NCBI GenBank assembly: GCA_029876055.1
Contig: CM056874.1
Span: forward strand, 8,308,001 to 8,372,000
DNA from: Madurella fahalii
Lineage: Eukaryota > Ascomycota > Sordariomycetes > Sordariales
Direction: 5' to 3'
DNA: 64,000 nt
In this document: positions 23,930 through 35,070 of the stretch, piece after piece
Layout: the number at the start of each line of letters is the position of its first letter
Numbering within the stretch: position 1 is the first letter of the stretch
Notes under the pieces: generated by a model
What the model saw: only the letters and a program-made list of their open reading frames with translations
Databases searched by the model: none
What the model was told of the DNA's origin: nothing
Program-made: the position numbers and the translations under genes

Positions 23930-25528
23930 CTAGATACTACCATCGCTGTCGTCGGATTCCTCAACAACATCGGCAATCTCGTCATTCAGCAGCTCCCCCA
24001 CAGCACTGCTCTCCACCAGAATTTTCCTTGCCTCCTCCTCGCCCAGATGCATATCCTCCATGATGAGCTGCACCGCCAGCTCAGGAACCAAGACAGATTG
24101 CAGGTAGCCCGTGTAGCCCCTCGCCGAGACTAGCCTGTCTTGCAGGGACCTCTTCCTCAACAAGGCCGAGAACTCGCGGATCAGATTCTCCGACATAGCC
24201 CTGAGCCCGCGAATGCCGTAGTACCCGGGCGTGAGATTCACGTCTGACCTCAGGAGCGTCCTGTTCTGGCCCAGTTTTATCTGGTTGCCGAGTATCTCCG
24301 CAAAGTATGAGTGCCGCTCGCCCTCGAGGATTTTGCGGAGGAATTCGTAGTGCTCGGCGATCCGCCCGTCGAGCCGGCTCCAATTGATGTCTGGGTATCC
24401 TTTGCGCTCCCATTCGTCTCGTGCGGAGCGCCTCTTGTGGGCTTGGCAGAATCTCTGCATGTCCGAGACTCTCGCGCGCGGGTGCCTTCGTTTGTAGTCT
24501 TCAAGGAGCTGCTCCTCGACCTCTTGCTTGCACATCGGACACACATGGGTGGGCTCGCCTGGAGATGCTACGTCCGTCGGCAGCGAGGGCGAGAGTTGGG
24601 GCGGGTTGGAGGTAGTGGACGCACCACCGGGAGAGGAGATGGTCAACTCCGATTGTTCTTCCTTGTCAATGTAGTCGAAGAACCCCGGCTCCTCTTTGGG
24701 CATTTGGAAGGCGCGCAGCTGGGAGACTTCCGCGCTATCATCGTCTACCAAGAACCCTGATTTTTCCTTTGGCATTCTCAGCCGCTTCTTTCGTACCGGA
24801 GACGACTGCATCGTAGGGTTATCCATATCCGGAACGGCCTTGAATCTACGCTCAGGGGAGACGGCTTCCTTCGCCACTGACGGGGAGGAAGGCATCCAGA
24901 ATTTGCTCCTTGACGGACTCCCTGTTTCCGTGCATGAATCATCGGATGAGGAGATGCCGCTTTTCGCCTTGGCTTTAGCTTGCCTCGACCTGCTACCAGA
25001 GGTCCTCATGCTGCTTTTGCCATATCGCCTCGGAAGGGGTTTCTTCTGGCGAGAGAAGGGGTCGGTGACGAATTGACTGCCCAATCCGTCCTCGTCTGGT
25101 GAGCTCCTCTTAAGTTTCTTCGCTGGAGGAGGACTTGATGTGCCGCGGCCTTTTGTCACCTCTGACTGCTGATTCGTATCCATCGAACTTGAAGTGAGCT
25201 CGTTCGTAGATACTTGCTTTGTCGACGCCAGGGTTTTTCCGAAGCGAGAAGCGACTGTCGCTGTATCTTTAGTCACCAAGCCGCCGCGAGTATCTCGACT
25301 GGGCGGCGACCTTCCCTGTCGAGCCTTGCGGAACTGGCTGGGTTTGATGTCCCCTCTGGTAGCGAGTCCGTCATCGTCACTCCAATCAGAGCTGCTCAAC
25401 GGAGGAGCATCATCGGGAACGTCCTTCATATTTTTTCTCTCGGTTGTGGCCGTCTGTTTGCCAATCGTGCCCAAGAGATGAGGGACGGACTGCTTTTTGT
25501 TCAGGCCAATGACACGACTGCCGACCAT
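23930..25528 (-). CDS. RTC4-like domain protein
   Basis: Single exon of 532 aa. The ATG at 25528 (MVGSRVIGLNKKQ) is preferred because the frame upstream continues only from a GTG. The first 320 residues are disordered, rich in Ser, Pro and Lys/Arg, with basic patches such as PAKKLKR and PVRKKRLR that look like nuclear signals. A CPMCKQEV zinc-knuckle-like pair near residue 330 opens the RTC4-like domain, which runs to about residue 500. It contains YGIRGLRAM and an ending resembling LVPELAVQLIMEDM. The last 20 residues are acidic. Yeast Rtc4 is linked genetically to telomere capping, but the biochemical role is unknown. Domain recognition is from memory of the family and should hold. Role in this organism is not inferable. 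Confidence 0.75.
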   Translation of the reverse strand: MVGSRVIGLNKKQSVPHLLGTIGKQTATTERKNMKDVPDDAPPLSSSDWSDDDGLATRGDIKPSQFRKARQGRSPPSRDTRGGLVTKDTATVASRFGKTLASTKQVSTNELTSSSMDTNQQSEVTKGRGTSSPPPAKKLKRSSPDEDGLGSQFVTDPFSRQKKPLPRRYGKSSMRTSGSRSRQAKAKAKSGISSSDDSCTETGSPSRSKFWMPSSPSVAKEAVSPERRFKAVPDMDNPTMQSSPVRKKRLRMPKEKSGFLVDDDSAEVSQLRAFQMPKEEPGFFDYIDKEEQSELTISSPGGASTTSNPPQLSPSLPTDVASPGEPTHVCPMCKQEVEEQLLEDYKRRHPRARVSDMQRFCQAHKRRSARDEWERKGYPDINWSRLDGRIAEHYEFLRKILEGERHSYFAEILGNQIKLGQNRTLLRSDVNLTPGYYGIRGLRAMSENLIREFSALLRKRSLQDRLVSARGYTGYLQSVLVPELAVQLIMEDMHLGEEEARKILVESSAVGELLNDEIADVVEESDDSDGSI

Positions 25529-26113
25529 CTGAGCGACTTGGAAATAGTGTAATTCCTGGGCGGGGAAGTGGTAGTTGAAGTTGGCTCTGAAGCTAGTGCA
25601 CCAAGCGCAAATCCATACGAGATGGCTAGCTCTCACAGGTCTCAGACACTAGCAGTAGAAGTGAGCACCTAGTTACCTTAGGTTTCAACCGCGGGTGGCA
25701 AATATGTATCTTCTCGCGGGGATGAAAGGGAAGAAAAACCAGGGCCAGCCAAAAGCGAGTGCAGTTTACACAGGTGTGTAGATGCCCCTGGACGGACGCA
25801 ATATTGAAGACAAGCGGAAGGAAAATTGTTAAATGTGAAACGACCCAGAGTAAAACCAGAATCCAGACGACGGGAGCCCTGAATGTAATCCGGATAAGAC
25901 CCGCATTGGAAAGCGCGACATGGCAGACGCGTTTGCAGTGGCCCCTGAGGTGAACCCCTGCCCGTTCCCACTCCCAGCTGCAGCTCGCAGAGCTCCAGGT
26001 GCCTGCCGAGGGGTGGGCCGCCAAACAAAGCACGTCCCTCGAACACCAACTTCAACCCAACCCACCTTGTTGCAGGAACACTTTGTGGACGGGCGCCGTG
26101 ACACCACGACGGA
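25529..26113. promoter_or_regulatory. Divergent promoter region
   Basis: 585 nt between two genes transcribed away from each other (RTC4-like on minus, dynamitin on plus). It must contain both core promoters and leaders. I see no TATA box or named site that I would stand behind. Confidence 0.4.
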
Positions 26114-27518
26114 ATGGCTGCAAACAGAAAATATGCTGCGCTGCCAGATCTGGTAAGTCCACCAACAAACCCCGACGATGAAACAGCCGCGCTAATTAAG
26201 CGTCCTCAACGTCCAGGACTCGGCACCAGACATCTACGAAACTCCAGAACTTACTGATGACGCTTCGACGGTTCCGGTGAGTCGCTTCGGTGCCCGGGTG
26301 GAGCTTTGGCTGACAACGCTGTAGCCGACAACTGTGCGGTCGCCCTCTGACAATGAGTACGACGAAGACGAGGACGACGCTGCTGCCATCTCGCGGTCAC
26401 GCCTCCGGATAGACCAGGCCCGGTCGAGGTTCATGCCGGCCACCGTAGATGCGAGCGGCGTAGACTTTTCGGACCGATTGAATAGCAAGCGAAAATCATA
26501 CAAGACGTCAAGCCGACGACACCGGATCTTGGAAGATGGGACTGAAGAGCTTGGCGACCTGAGTGACGAGGACGATGCTAGGAATCTGGCGCGCAAGATC
26601 GCACGGCTGAAGCGCGAAATCGAGGAGGCCAAGGAGGAATACGGAAAGCAGAAGGCGGCCGCAAAGGACGCCAAGGCCGAGACGACTGCAGGTGAAGAAG
26701 AGATTGAATCTCTCAGCAAGGCTCTTGACGAGATATCGAGGGTCGATGAGTCTCTGGCACCTCGCACCATCCACGCAGCTGTTCCCCGAGTCGTCAGCGT
26801 CGGGGACGAAGCTCTCGTCGGGCCCAAGGATAGCGCCAGCTACACAATTACGTATGCCCCAAGTTATCAGCAGACGCATGCCTTGGCTAAGGCAGCCGAT
26901 TTCGACCGCCGCCTCGTCGTGCTGGAGAAAGCACTAGGCGTTGGATCGGTGGCAATGCCCGAATTCGATTCGAACGGCTTACCGCGCGCTATCATACCTC
27001 TGCTGGAGAATTTGCACAGGCAGATTTCGACTTTATCGGATGCGTCCGTCCCGTCACTCGACAGCATCAGCAGGAGGGTGCGGACTCTCGCCCAGGAGGC
27101 CGAGAATCTGGAGAAGGCGCGCCGGAACGCCAAGGCAGCTCATGACGTACTTGCTGCGGCGGGGGCAACGCCAACATCAGAGACCGCTACTCGCGAGGAT
27201 TCGGAGCAAGCTGCAAAAATCAATGCCCTCTACGGCACGTTGCCGACCATTGAGAATCTGGCCCCTCTCCTCCCACCCCTGCTCGACCGTTTGCGTTCGT
27301 TACAGATGATCCATGCCGACGCCGCGACAGCGTCAGAGACCTTGGCCCGCATCGAGAAGAAGCAGGCCGAGATGGCCACTGATATCCAGCAATGGAGGGA
27401 GGGTTTAGAGAAGGTGGAAAGCGCCATCCGGAATGGCGATGCTACCATGACCAAGAATGTGGACGTAATGTCGGAGTGGGTGAAGGAGCTTGAGAGCAAG
27501 ATGGCGAAACTATGTTGA
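26114..27518 (+). CDS. Dynactin subunit 2 (dynamitin, p50)
   Basis: Part of the dynactin shoulder, which links p150 to the Arp1 filament and supports dynein-driven nuclear and vesicle movement. Three exons: 26114-26152, 26217-26276 and 26325-27518, 430 aa. The N-terminus MAANRKYAALPDL followed by DSAPDIYETPEL is the signature opening of dynamitin, which binds the Arp1 filament. Then come an acidic stretch (DNEYDEDEDD) and long coiled coils, for example about residues 115-180, 220-240, 280-310 and 370-430. Size is in the family range of 400-450 aa. All introns are phase 0. In Neurospora the dynactin genes are known as ropy genes, but I do not assign a ropy number. Confidence 0.88.
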
Positions 27519-28157
27519 GAGTTAGGTTGCTACAATGATACCCAATACTAGATATTAATGCGCCTCGAGTCTGGATAATCACAATCGCAAGTTAGCACCT
27601 CGAGCACTAGTATATAAGCAGCGTCGACGTGGGCCGCCCCACCGGCCAATCAGGTTGCTCAAAACCTTTCTTGTCCCAAGATAAATTCTCCCACGGAAGC
27701 TCGGATAACAACTTTTCAACCTTTTTCCTTCATCAAAAAGCCGGTTGTCGAACAGGCCGCAAGCAGCCCATCTTGCACGCCTATCCTCAATGGCTGCCAA
27801 CAGATGTGCAGTGGCCTCCGAGATTCACAACGCCGTCGTGTCGTAAGCACCCATCTGAGGCACCGCACGTGATGGTGATTGGGTCGAGTTGAGCTCGAAA
27901 TTTCTCGCTGGAGGGGCTGTTTCCTGAGCACGACATCCCGCAACACAGATAACGTAAGTTTCACCTTCTCTAGCAACAGTTCCCACCGTTGGATGATGCA
28001 TTTAACAGCATGTATTACCTGAAAACAAATTTGATGTCTCATTAATCACCAAGATCTCTGACAACCAACTCAATTCTACCTCGTGTTTTTTTTTTCCGCA
28101 GCCGCTATCGGAGCTTAGGAAGCTAACGGCCATCCCCCCAAAGCTAGGAACAGTATC
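27519..28157 (+). promoter_or_regulatory. Promoter and leader of the molybdopterin synthase small-subunit gene
   Basis: A TATATAAG element lies at 27611-27618 and a CCAATCA box at 27646-27652. A probable leader intron at 27954-28101 has donor GTAAGT, a T10 tract and acceptor CCGCAG. A 19-codon uORF (27790-27846) would lie in the leader if transcription starts near the TATA element. No other gene is seen. These are sequence readings only. Confidence 0.45.
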
Positions 28158-28457
28158 ATGGCCCCGAAACCCCCCAAAGGCCACTTCAATATCCTGTACT
28201 TTGCCAGTGCTGGCTCATACACGGCGAAGAATGTCGAAGCCTTGCCGGCACCGCTGCCCTTGAAAAAGCTCTTTCGCACGCTCGAGGAGCGGTACGAGGG
28301 CATTCGGGCTAGCGTGCTCGACCATAGCTTGGTCACGATAAACCTAGCCTATGTAGAGGTGCCGAGCAGCGAGGACGGGGAAGCCGAAGGAGCAGACGAG
28401 GTCATCATCCAAGAAGGCGACGAGGTTGCCATCATCCCCCCAGTTAGCTCGGGATAA
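28158..28457 (+). CDS. cnxG: Molybdopterin synthase sulfur carrier subunit (MOCS2A / CnxG type)
   Basis: A ubiquitin-fold MoaD-like protein that donates sulfur from a C-terminal thiocarboxylate to precursor Z when bound to the large subunit, making molybdopterin for nitrate reductase and other Mo enzymes. 99 aa, single coding exon, ATG at 28158 (MAPKPPKGHFNILYFASAGS). The family traits are ILYFASA near the N-terminus, ALPAPLPLKKLF, VTINLAYVEV and the end EGDEVAIIPPVSSG. The last residue is Gly, as the chemistry requires, but the penultimate residue is Ser, not the common Gly. Bacterial MoaD is of similar size. The large subunit is not in the window. Confidence 0.88.
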   Translation: MAPKPPKGHFNILYFASAGSYTAKNVEALPAPLPLKKLFRTLEERYEGIRASVLDHSLVTINLAYVEVPSSEDGEAEGADEVIIQEGDEVAIIPPVSSG

Positions 28458-29506
28458 CCTTATCTAGCAATCAATACCAATCCATCCCAAACGTCCAAGT
28501 CTTATTTGCAAACCCCGTGCTTCAAACCAATATCAAGACCCATTCCCAATTTCCATTTCCGCCCAACAACAAAGGCTCCCCCGGGAATCTCCTTGCCCAC
28601 CACCTGAGAACAAACCCTCCACCTAATCCCGCCCCTCCGTAACCTCTGCCTCATCCACCCCATTGCCCAACACCCTAAGCGTATCGAGCCAGCAAGCAGC
28701 AATGTCAACGCAACGGACACAAGCACACTCGAGCTAGTCAAAGCCAAGACATGACGCCCTAGTGGACAAGTCCGCAACTCCCACCCCACCGCTCGCTCCA
28801 AAGCGGGCAGATGTGCCCGTCGTACGCCGGTGTGCAGAGGGCCGGGGCATGCGTTTTTATCACTTTTCCCCGTTTGCGCGAGTCCATCAACAAACCAACG
28901 GAAAGGGCGAGGCAAAAAGGGGGACACGGAAGAGTTGATTGGTCATGTGCTTTGCTCCGTTTGTTTGGATGGTAAGGCCGGGAGGAGGGGAAGGAAAGAA
29001 GGGGCGGGAGATGGGATTGTAAGCTAAACGGAGCTGCGTACAATGGTCACCAGTTATAGCGGCACTGGCTGAGATTAGTTTGGGTGTGACTGTTGCTGCT
29101 ACCAGTGGCGGAAGAGGTTGTCTTTTTCAAGCTCTGGGGTCGGGATGCCGGTCATGGTATGTACAAATGGAAATTGGGAGCGTCTCTCCGAACGGTGGTT
29201 CGGGAAGAGGCGTATAATCGCTTCCACGGTTGCGTAAGTACAAGGGACGTCGACCTCTAAACTTTAACATATGAGGCTTACTCTATGGTTTTGAATATCT
29301 GGGAGATGTGCATTGGAGGGGGTTGGGACGGCGCGGGATGTGATGGGTGTCAACACCCCAACCGGCTCGGGCATTCTACAAGGACTCGACTTTTAGTGAC
29401 CCACCCGCTATCTAGATATGCAGCCCTTTTAGATGTAGACAAGAAGCCCAGCCGAAATCTACCCAGACAATGGGGCTCGAAATTTTCTCGACCTTCACTC
29501 CACCCT
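28458..29506. other. Convergent intergenic region
   Basis: About 1 kb between the 3' ends of the MOCS2A gene (+) and COG4 (-). No supported gene, structural RNA or repeat. Confidence 0.5.
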
Positions 29507-32132
29507 TCAAGTTCTCACGATACTCCTCGCCTTCCGCCTCTCCTCCTCCTTCAGTACCCACTGCATCCCCCCTTCTTGCCCGTCTCCCCCCTCCTCGGCC
29601 AACTCTTCCCACTCCTCCTCATCCATATTCGCCACCATCAAAATCTGCGCCGTCCTCCCAAACAGCTCCCTGACCGCGTAATTCCCCTTGCTAATCGTGC
29701 CGATAATCCCGCTGAAATCCCTCTCCAGCCGAATCGCGCCGTAAGGGCTGGTCCTCCCGCCCGCGTAGCTCCACACCCTCTTCTCGAGCACGCGCGCGAG
29801 GTAGTCGGCCGTCAGGTCCAGCAGGGCCGTAAAGGTGCGGGGCGTCATGAGCCGGGCGATGGGCTTCATCAGCAGGTCCCACCCCTGCTCGAAGCGGCGG
29901 GGCACCTGCTCCAGGACGTCGTCCTCGGTCTGGTCGTTCGCCGCCGCCAGCTCGACCAGCTCGGCCATCTCGTCCTCGGTCAGCGTGTAGTCGGCGTCGC
30001 GGAACGTGTGCGTCAGCACGGGCACCAGGCGGGGCTTGACCACCTGGCTGAAGAGGACTTTGATGCCCTCGGTGAGGAGCTCGGTGGTCTTGGCGGAGAA
30101 GGAGGCGTTGAGGTTGTTGAGGCGGGTCGTGACCTCGTTGGCGTCGTTTTTGAAGGGGAACGAGTCTCTGAGTGACGGGGCTTGCGGCGCCCCAGTGCCG
30201 TTGGTGTGCTGCGCCGTGGTGCTCAAGAGGTTTGAGACGATGCGGGCGAGATAGTCGTTGGCCATGTCGAGGCTATTGATCAGGACGATGAACGAGATAA
30301 TCTTCTCTTCGGGGGGGAAGCCGCCCGGGACGGTGGCTTTCGGGTACGACTCGTCGCGCATCTTGCGCTGGATCATGCCCACGAAGTCAGAGCCCAGAAG
30401 GCTGGATACAGTGGGGATGACCGAGTCTATGACGCCTCTCTGAGACGTCGAGATGGATTGCCGCAGAATGACTGTGTTGACAATGTACATCACGTCGTCG
30501 ACGGCCGAGACGATGAACGGTGGGTTGCTGTCTATTGGTTTGTTTATGTTTAGCGACAGCCCACTTGGAGACTCATCCAGCTGGAACGCCTTCTCGACCG
30601 ACCGCCGGAAGAAGAAAGTCGTCAGTACGTTGTACGGCCCCACGAGTTTTGCTGAGATCTTCCGGCTTAGGTTGGATTTGACGAGAACATCGGGCATCGG
30701 CAGCGGCGCCTCGTCAGGGATGCGGGGATCCTGGGATCGTTAGTCGTCGCAGGACGATAGCGGTTTCGGATGTCGTCCGGCTCACCTTGCACTTTCCAGC
30801 TAGGAACCGTGAATATAGAGACCACCGTCCGAGCATGACGGAAATCTCTCCCAGCAGTGCAGCCACCTCTTTCATATTGACGCCCTCATCCTCGCTGTTG
30901 CGCGCATCGTTGGTACCGCCGCCCAGCGCAGGCGAGTTTCCACGCGGCGTCCCTCCAAAACCACGGTTCTGCGGCAAGAAACTCTGTACCAGAAACGAAA
31001 AAGGGTAGCTTCTGACATCGGTCAGTCTCCGGTCCACCGCCCGCTCATCGCTCCACGAATCCAGGATGATGCCGCCCTGGACATCGGCCTCCATCTGGAG
31101 CCTCTCAATAACCTTGACCATCTTGCCCTGCCCGTAATGCCTCTCCACAAGACCGCCGTGCGACTCGACAATCCGCGCGATATGATCAAACAGCCTCGCC
31201 AAAGCATTCGCATAGAACAGTCCGTCCTTCCTCCCTTGTCCACCGACAGTGGCCGCAGCCTCCTTCAGCACCGCCCTCGCCTCGCCCGCCACACCCTGGC
31301 ACACATGCTGGCCGTACACATCCAGCCCCACATCCCCCCTCCCAATCAGCGGAAACAGCTTGAAAAACCTCGTCACCCTCGTCTCATCCCCCTCCGCGGC
31401 TGCCTTCTTAAACTCCCTCAAGAACAGGCTACAGAGGCTCTCCCGGGCCGTCTCGAGCGTCACCCAGGGCGGGTCGGGCACCTCGACGGTAGGCACGACG
31501 GCGGCGGCGAACCCGCCGCGCACGATGTCCTCGGGCACGCGGGCGGCGCGGCTGATGTACCCGGCGGCGGCCTCCCAGTCCTGCGGGGCGCCCATGCTCC
31601 CCACGACGCCGGCCACGCAGGCCTTGAGCTCGGCCACCTGCTCGACGACGCGCAGCGTGTCCTCGACCCGCTGCTTCTCCAGGTCGAGCGCCCGCACGCG
31701 GCTCGACAGCCGGGCCGCCGTCTCGGACGCGCCCGCGAGCATGCCGTTGCTGATGGCCCGCGCGGCGATCACCTGGGCGCCGAGCCCCGCGCGGAGGTTG
31801 TCGAGGCGCGAGAGGGAGCGCGCGAGGTCTTGGTGGGACGAGACGAGCGACGCCAGGCCCGAGCTGAGGGCGGACTCGCGCGTGTGCAAGGCCGCGAGCG
31901 CGGCGCGGATCTCGGCCGGGGTGAAGGCATGGCGGAGGGCGGAGGAGGGGTCTTCTTTTTTCTTGCCGGATGCGGTTCGGCTGTTGCTGGTGCTGGTGCT
32001 GGTGCCGGATTTGGTTGATATGCTGTTGCCGTTGAGGTTTGGGGCTGTCATGGTGGGATTAAGAGGTGCGGTGGCGGCAGGCATCTTGTTCGTCGAGGAG
32101 GTGGTAGCGGCGCCATTGGAGAGGGCAGACAT
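29507..32132 (-). CDS. COG4: Conserved oligomeric Golgi complex subunit 4
   Basis: Lobe A subunit of the COG tethering complex, which retrieves vesicles within the Golgi and binds SNAREs and SM proteins. Two exons, 30786-32132 and 29507-30730, are joined by a 55-nt phase-0 intron, giving 856 aa, near the normal fungal size. The first 60 residues are Ser/Thr/Asn-rich and variable. The conserved part starts at FTPAEIRAALAAL, with heptad-rich helices, then the DGLFYANALARLFDHIARIV block and SDERAVDRRLTDV. The second exon holds the C-terminal helical domain, with SVSSLLGSDFVGMIQRKM-like sequence and VWSYAGGRTSPYGAIRLERD. The end DEEEWEEL lies close to the C-terminus, as in homologues. GC content is very high in the 5' half. 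Confidence 0.9.
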
Positions 32133-32612
32133 CTGTATTGCCGTTGCGACAATGGCGGGGCATTGCTGCTTGCTTGCGCTCGAATGCTCCGGAGGGTGAT
32201 GCCCCGCTGCGTGTTTCTCCCAGCTTAGCGTTTGGCGGTTGAGATCCTACCGAGCCTGGAAGAGGCTAACAGGTCGCTGTCCTTCAGGCCCTGGTGGCTG
32301 CCACATTGACACGCAAGCTCTGGGCAAGGGGTCTGAAGCTACAACTACCTCATCTTAGCCCCCACTCACCCCACCTATAGCCGGCTGTGGAACATCAGGT
32401 CCCCACTTGCAGCGAACAGTCTGGGCCCTTGCGCAGATTTACCGGATTGATAACGAAATACCGTATTATTTCTTGAGTTCTCAACATCTTAAAAAGGAGT
32501 CCAAGTGAACAAGCGCCACACAAACGCAGTCGAAACAGCAACTATTGTACAATTATCCATTCCGCAGCGCACATTTCCCTCACTTCAAACCTGCCGCCTA
32601 CGCTTTACGCCT
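32133..32612. other. Intergenic region
   Basis: 480 nt between the start of COG4 and the end of the dynamin-like gene, both on the minus strand. It holds the COG4 promoter and the 3' end of the upstream gene. Nothing else is recognised. Confidence 0.5.
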
Positions 32613-35070
32613 TCAGTACGACAAGATTTTCTTGGCATCCTGCAGATCGTCGATTTTCCTGTCTAGATTCGCACGCCGCTCCGTGACACCCGGCGATTCC
32701 CCCGCAATGGCTCTCAGTTGCTCGGTGTCCAGTCCAAGCACCCACTCTTGGCTGAACAAGCCGAGAGGGGTGGACGGCCCGAAGAGAAGGCGGTAGTTGA
32801 CTGCCTGGTTGAGGACGTTGTCAACAAAGCGTTTCCGGGCAATTTCGTAGTACGAGCTCAGGTCGTCGTGGAGCCTCTCAACGATGTCGTCCAGGTTCGA
32901 TTTCGATTCGGTAGCCGTTCGCACTTGCTTGATGGTGACGGTAGCGGCATCGCTCTCCGACTTGCCGAAATGGAACTTTTGATCGCTTTTGTATAGGTCC
33001 TTCAGAAGATCGGCGACTCGTCCACCGCGGGACTTTTGACGGTTCTCGTTGAAGTGGTGGTCCAGCGTGTACGGCTTGGCATCCCGCTCGGCCGACACGA
33101 GAAACTCTGCGGCGCTCATCCCGGCCTTGTACCGCTGCTGCAGTTCGTCGAGCATTGCAGACCACAGTTTGTCACGGACAGATCTGTCCATACAGACAAC
33201 GTGGAGCGCGCTAGTGATGAAGCTGTGGACGGCCACGACGACTCTGCTCACAAACGCTTTGCTCATGCTAGGCCACTTGCTCGATTGTTCCTTGAAGGCA
33301 CTCGCCCAAACGGCATTGCTGAAGGTGCTGAGATCCATCCCGCGAGACCGCAGATGCAGGTCCTTGATCCAAGCCATTATGTTGCCCTTGGGTACGTCGA
33401 CGCGGTACTCGTCGCTGACGATGTCTTGCAGTTCCGGGAACGCTTCCAGGAGCTGCGCCGGGTTCAAATCCTGAGCGTGCTTCGGCCTCGCGTCCGCACT
33501 TGCGCCCAGAGACTCATTGCTCCCTTTTGCATCGCTGCTCACCGAGGCCCCGTCATTGTACTCGTATTCCACCGTCCCCTCCTCAACGCCGCCCGTAACC
33601 GCCGGAGCTTCAGTTCCGGGCTCCCTCTCGAAACGGCGAAGGGGCGCCATGGTCTGGAACTCCCGGCCGAAGGCGTCCGCAAGATTTACTACCTGCGTGA
33701 CGAGGCGAAGCTGGGGCAACACGTCAAACGTCGCGTCGCTAGCATATTGGGCCTCGAGACCCGCTTGCACCAATTCTTGAAACTGTCGGGCCATGCCGCT
33801 CAGAAAGAGTCGTTGCTTCTGCTCATCCTTCCGAGACGGTCCAAGACTATCCCGCTCCTTTTCCGCGGCGCGGAGCATTTCGTCGATATCCTTCCGCAGC
33901 TTTGGGAACTCTCGCCAAGCAATGTCCCCCAAGAGATCTGCGAGGCGCGTTCTCAGCGCCTGGACTCCGACCCTCTCCTTCGGGAGGCTGTTCCAGGGCT
34001 CTTCGTTAAAGAGCTCCTCTCGGCGCTCGTAGTCAGCGTCGTCCTGGTCTGCACCACGGCTCCTGACGACATAGTAGCCCAGCGTGAGCTGCTTCTTCTT
34101 TCCACGGACGATGCTGCACACGGACGCCTTGTGGCGCTGCTCTATGACCTTGTCCGGCTTCGTTAGGATCCCCAGAGTACGCTCCCCTTTCTGGTCGTAC
34201 TTTTCGGCGAGGGTCAAGATCTCCTGGTTCGCGATATCAACGTTGCTGTCGAGCACGGCCAAGATAACCGTGCGGCTGTCTTTGATATACCCCTCCACCA
34301 TGCTCCGTACGAGGGCCATGTCCTCCTTGGTCGTGATCCCTTCGGTGGGAGTCCGGAAAATGCCCGGCACGTCAATCACGGTCAAGTAGTCCGCTCCCGG
34401 ACCACAAATCTCGATCCTGAGCACATCCTCGCTAAATATGCTACCTCCTCCCGACGTAGCCACCATCAGACCCGACACTTTGACCTCAGTACTATTCTCG
34501 GATGTGTAGCCATCAGACGTGTTGCCGGAATCCAGACCATCCTGTGAGAAAGCCTGCCTGATACCCATCGTGGCATTGACCTGTCTGGGGGATTAGGCCA
34601 AAGCTTTACAATATATGTATTGACCTTTTTTTACGAACCTCCTTCAAGATGGCCGGGAATTTTGCACGGAAATTCTCAGGGGATAGCGCATCGCTGCGGT
34701 ATGCCTCAACACGTTTCTTGTGCGCCTCTGGGGCCCTTGGGCCCGGGATGATGCTGACTTCGACCCGAGGCACATCATCCCGCCGTTGAGTAATCTGTGT
34801 CGCGTAGCGGGTGCAAAGCTCCACATCACGAGGGAAGGGAATGCCCGTCAGGCTCTCCAGCAGTGACGATTTTCCTGAACTTTGGTCGCCCACCACGACG
34901 AGCTAGGTCATTACGAACGTCAGCACCTCTATTCTCAAACACTTTCCCAGGGCGGAGTTACGTACCTGAGGAAGCGGAACATGCTTGCCGATGTTTTTCT
35001 CGCGGAGCTTGTCGATTTTTTGCAGGAGGAAGGCGTTAACGAGCGGGTCCTGTTGGGCGGCTTGTGCCAT
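32613..35070 (-). CDS. Dynamin-like GTPase (fungal Mx/DRP-type)
   Basis: Large GTPase of the dynamin superfamily. Three exons: 34966-35070, 34639-34902 and 32613-34580, all phase 0, 778 aa. G1 is GDQSSGKSS (from Gly40), G3 is DVPG near residue 193 in place of the usual DLPG, and G4 is TKPD near residue 264. The middle/stalk region follows, and the C-terminal GTPase effector region includes DDLSSYYEIARKRFVDNVLNQ. There is no pleckstrin-homology domain, Pro-rich tail or mitochondrial targeting signal, so it is neither classical endocytic dynamin nor Mgm1. It resembles the expanded set of Mx-like proteins in Pezizomycotina, whose roles are mostly unknown. An acidic insert occurs about residues 455-495. 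Confidence 0.85.

Noticed and set aside
31137..32199. Plus-strand ORFs of about 300 codons
   Set aside because: Antisense shadows of the very G+C-rich first exon of COG4.
33036..34166. 376-codon plus-strand ORF
   Set aside because: Antisense shadow of the dynamin-like gene, whose frame has all GTPase motifs.
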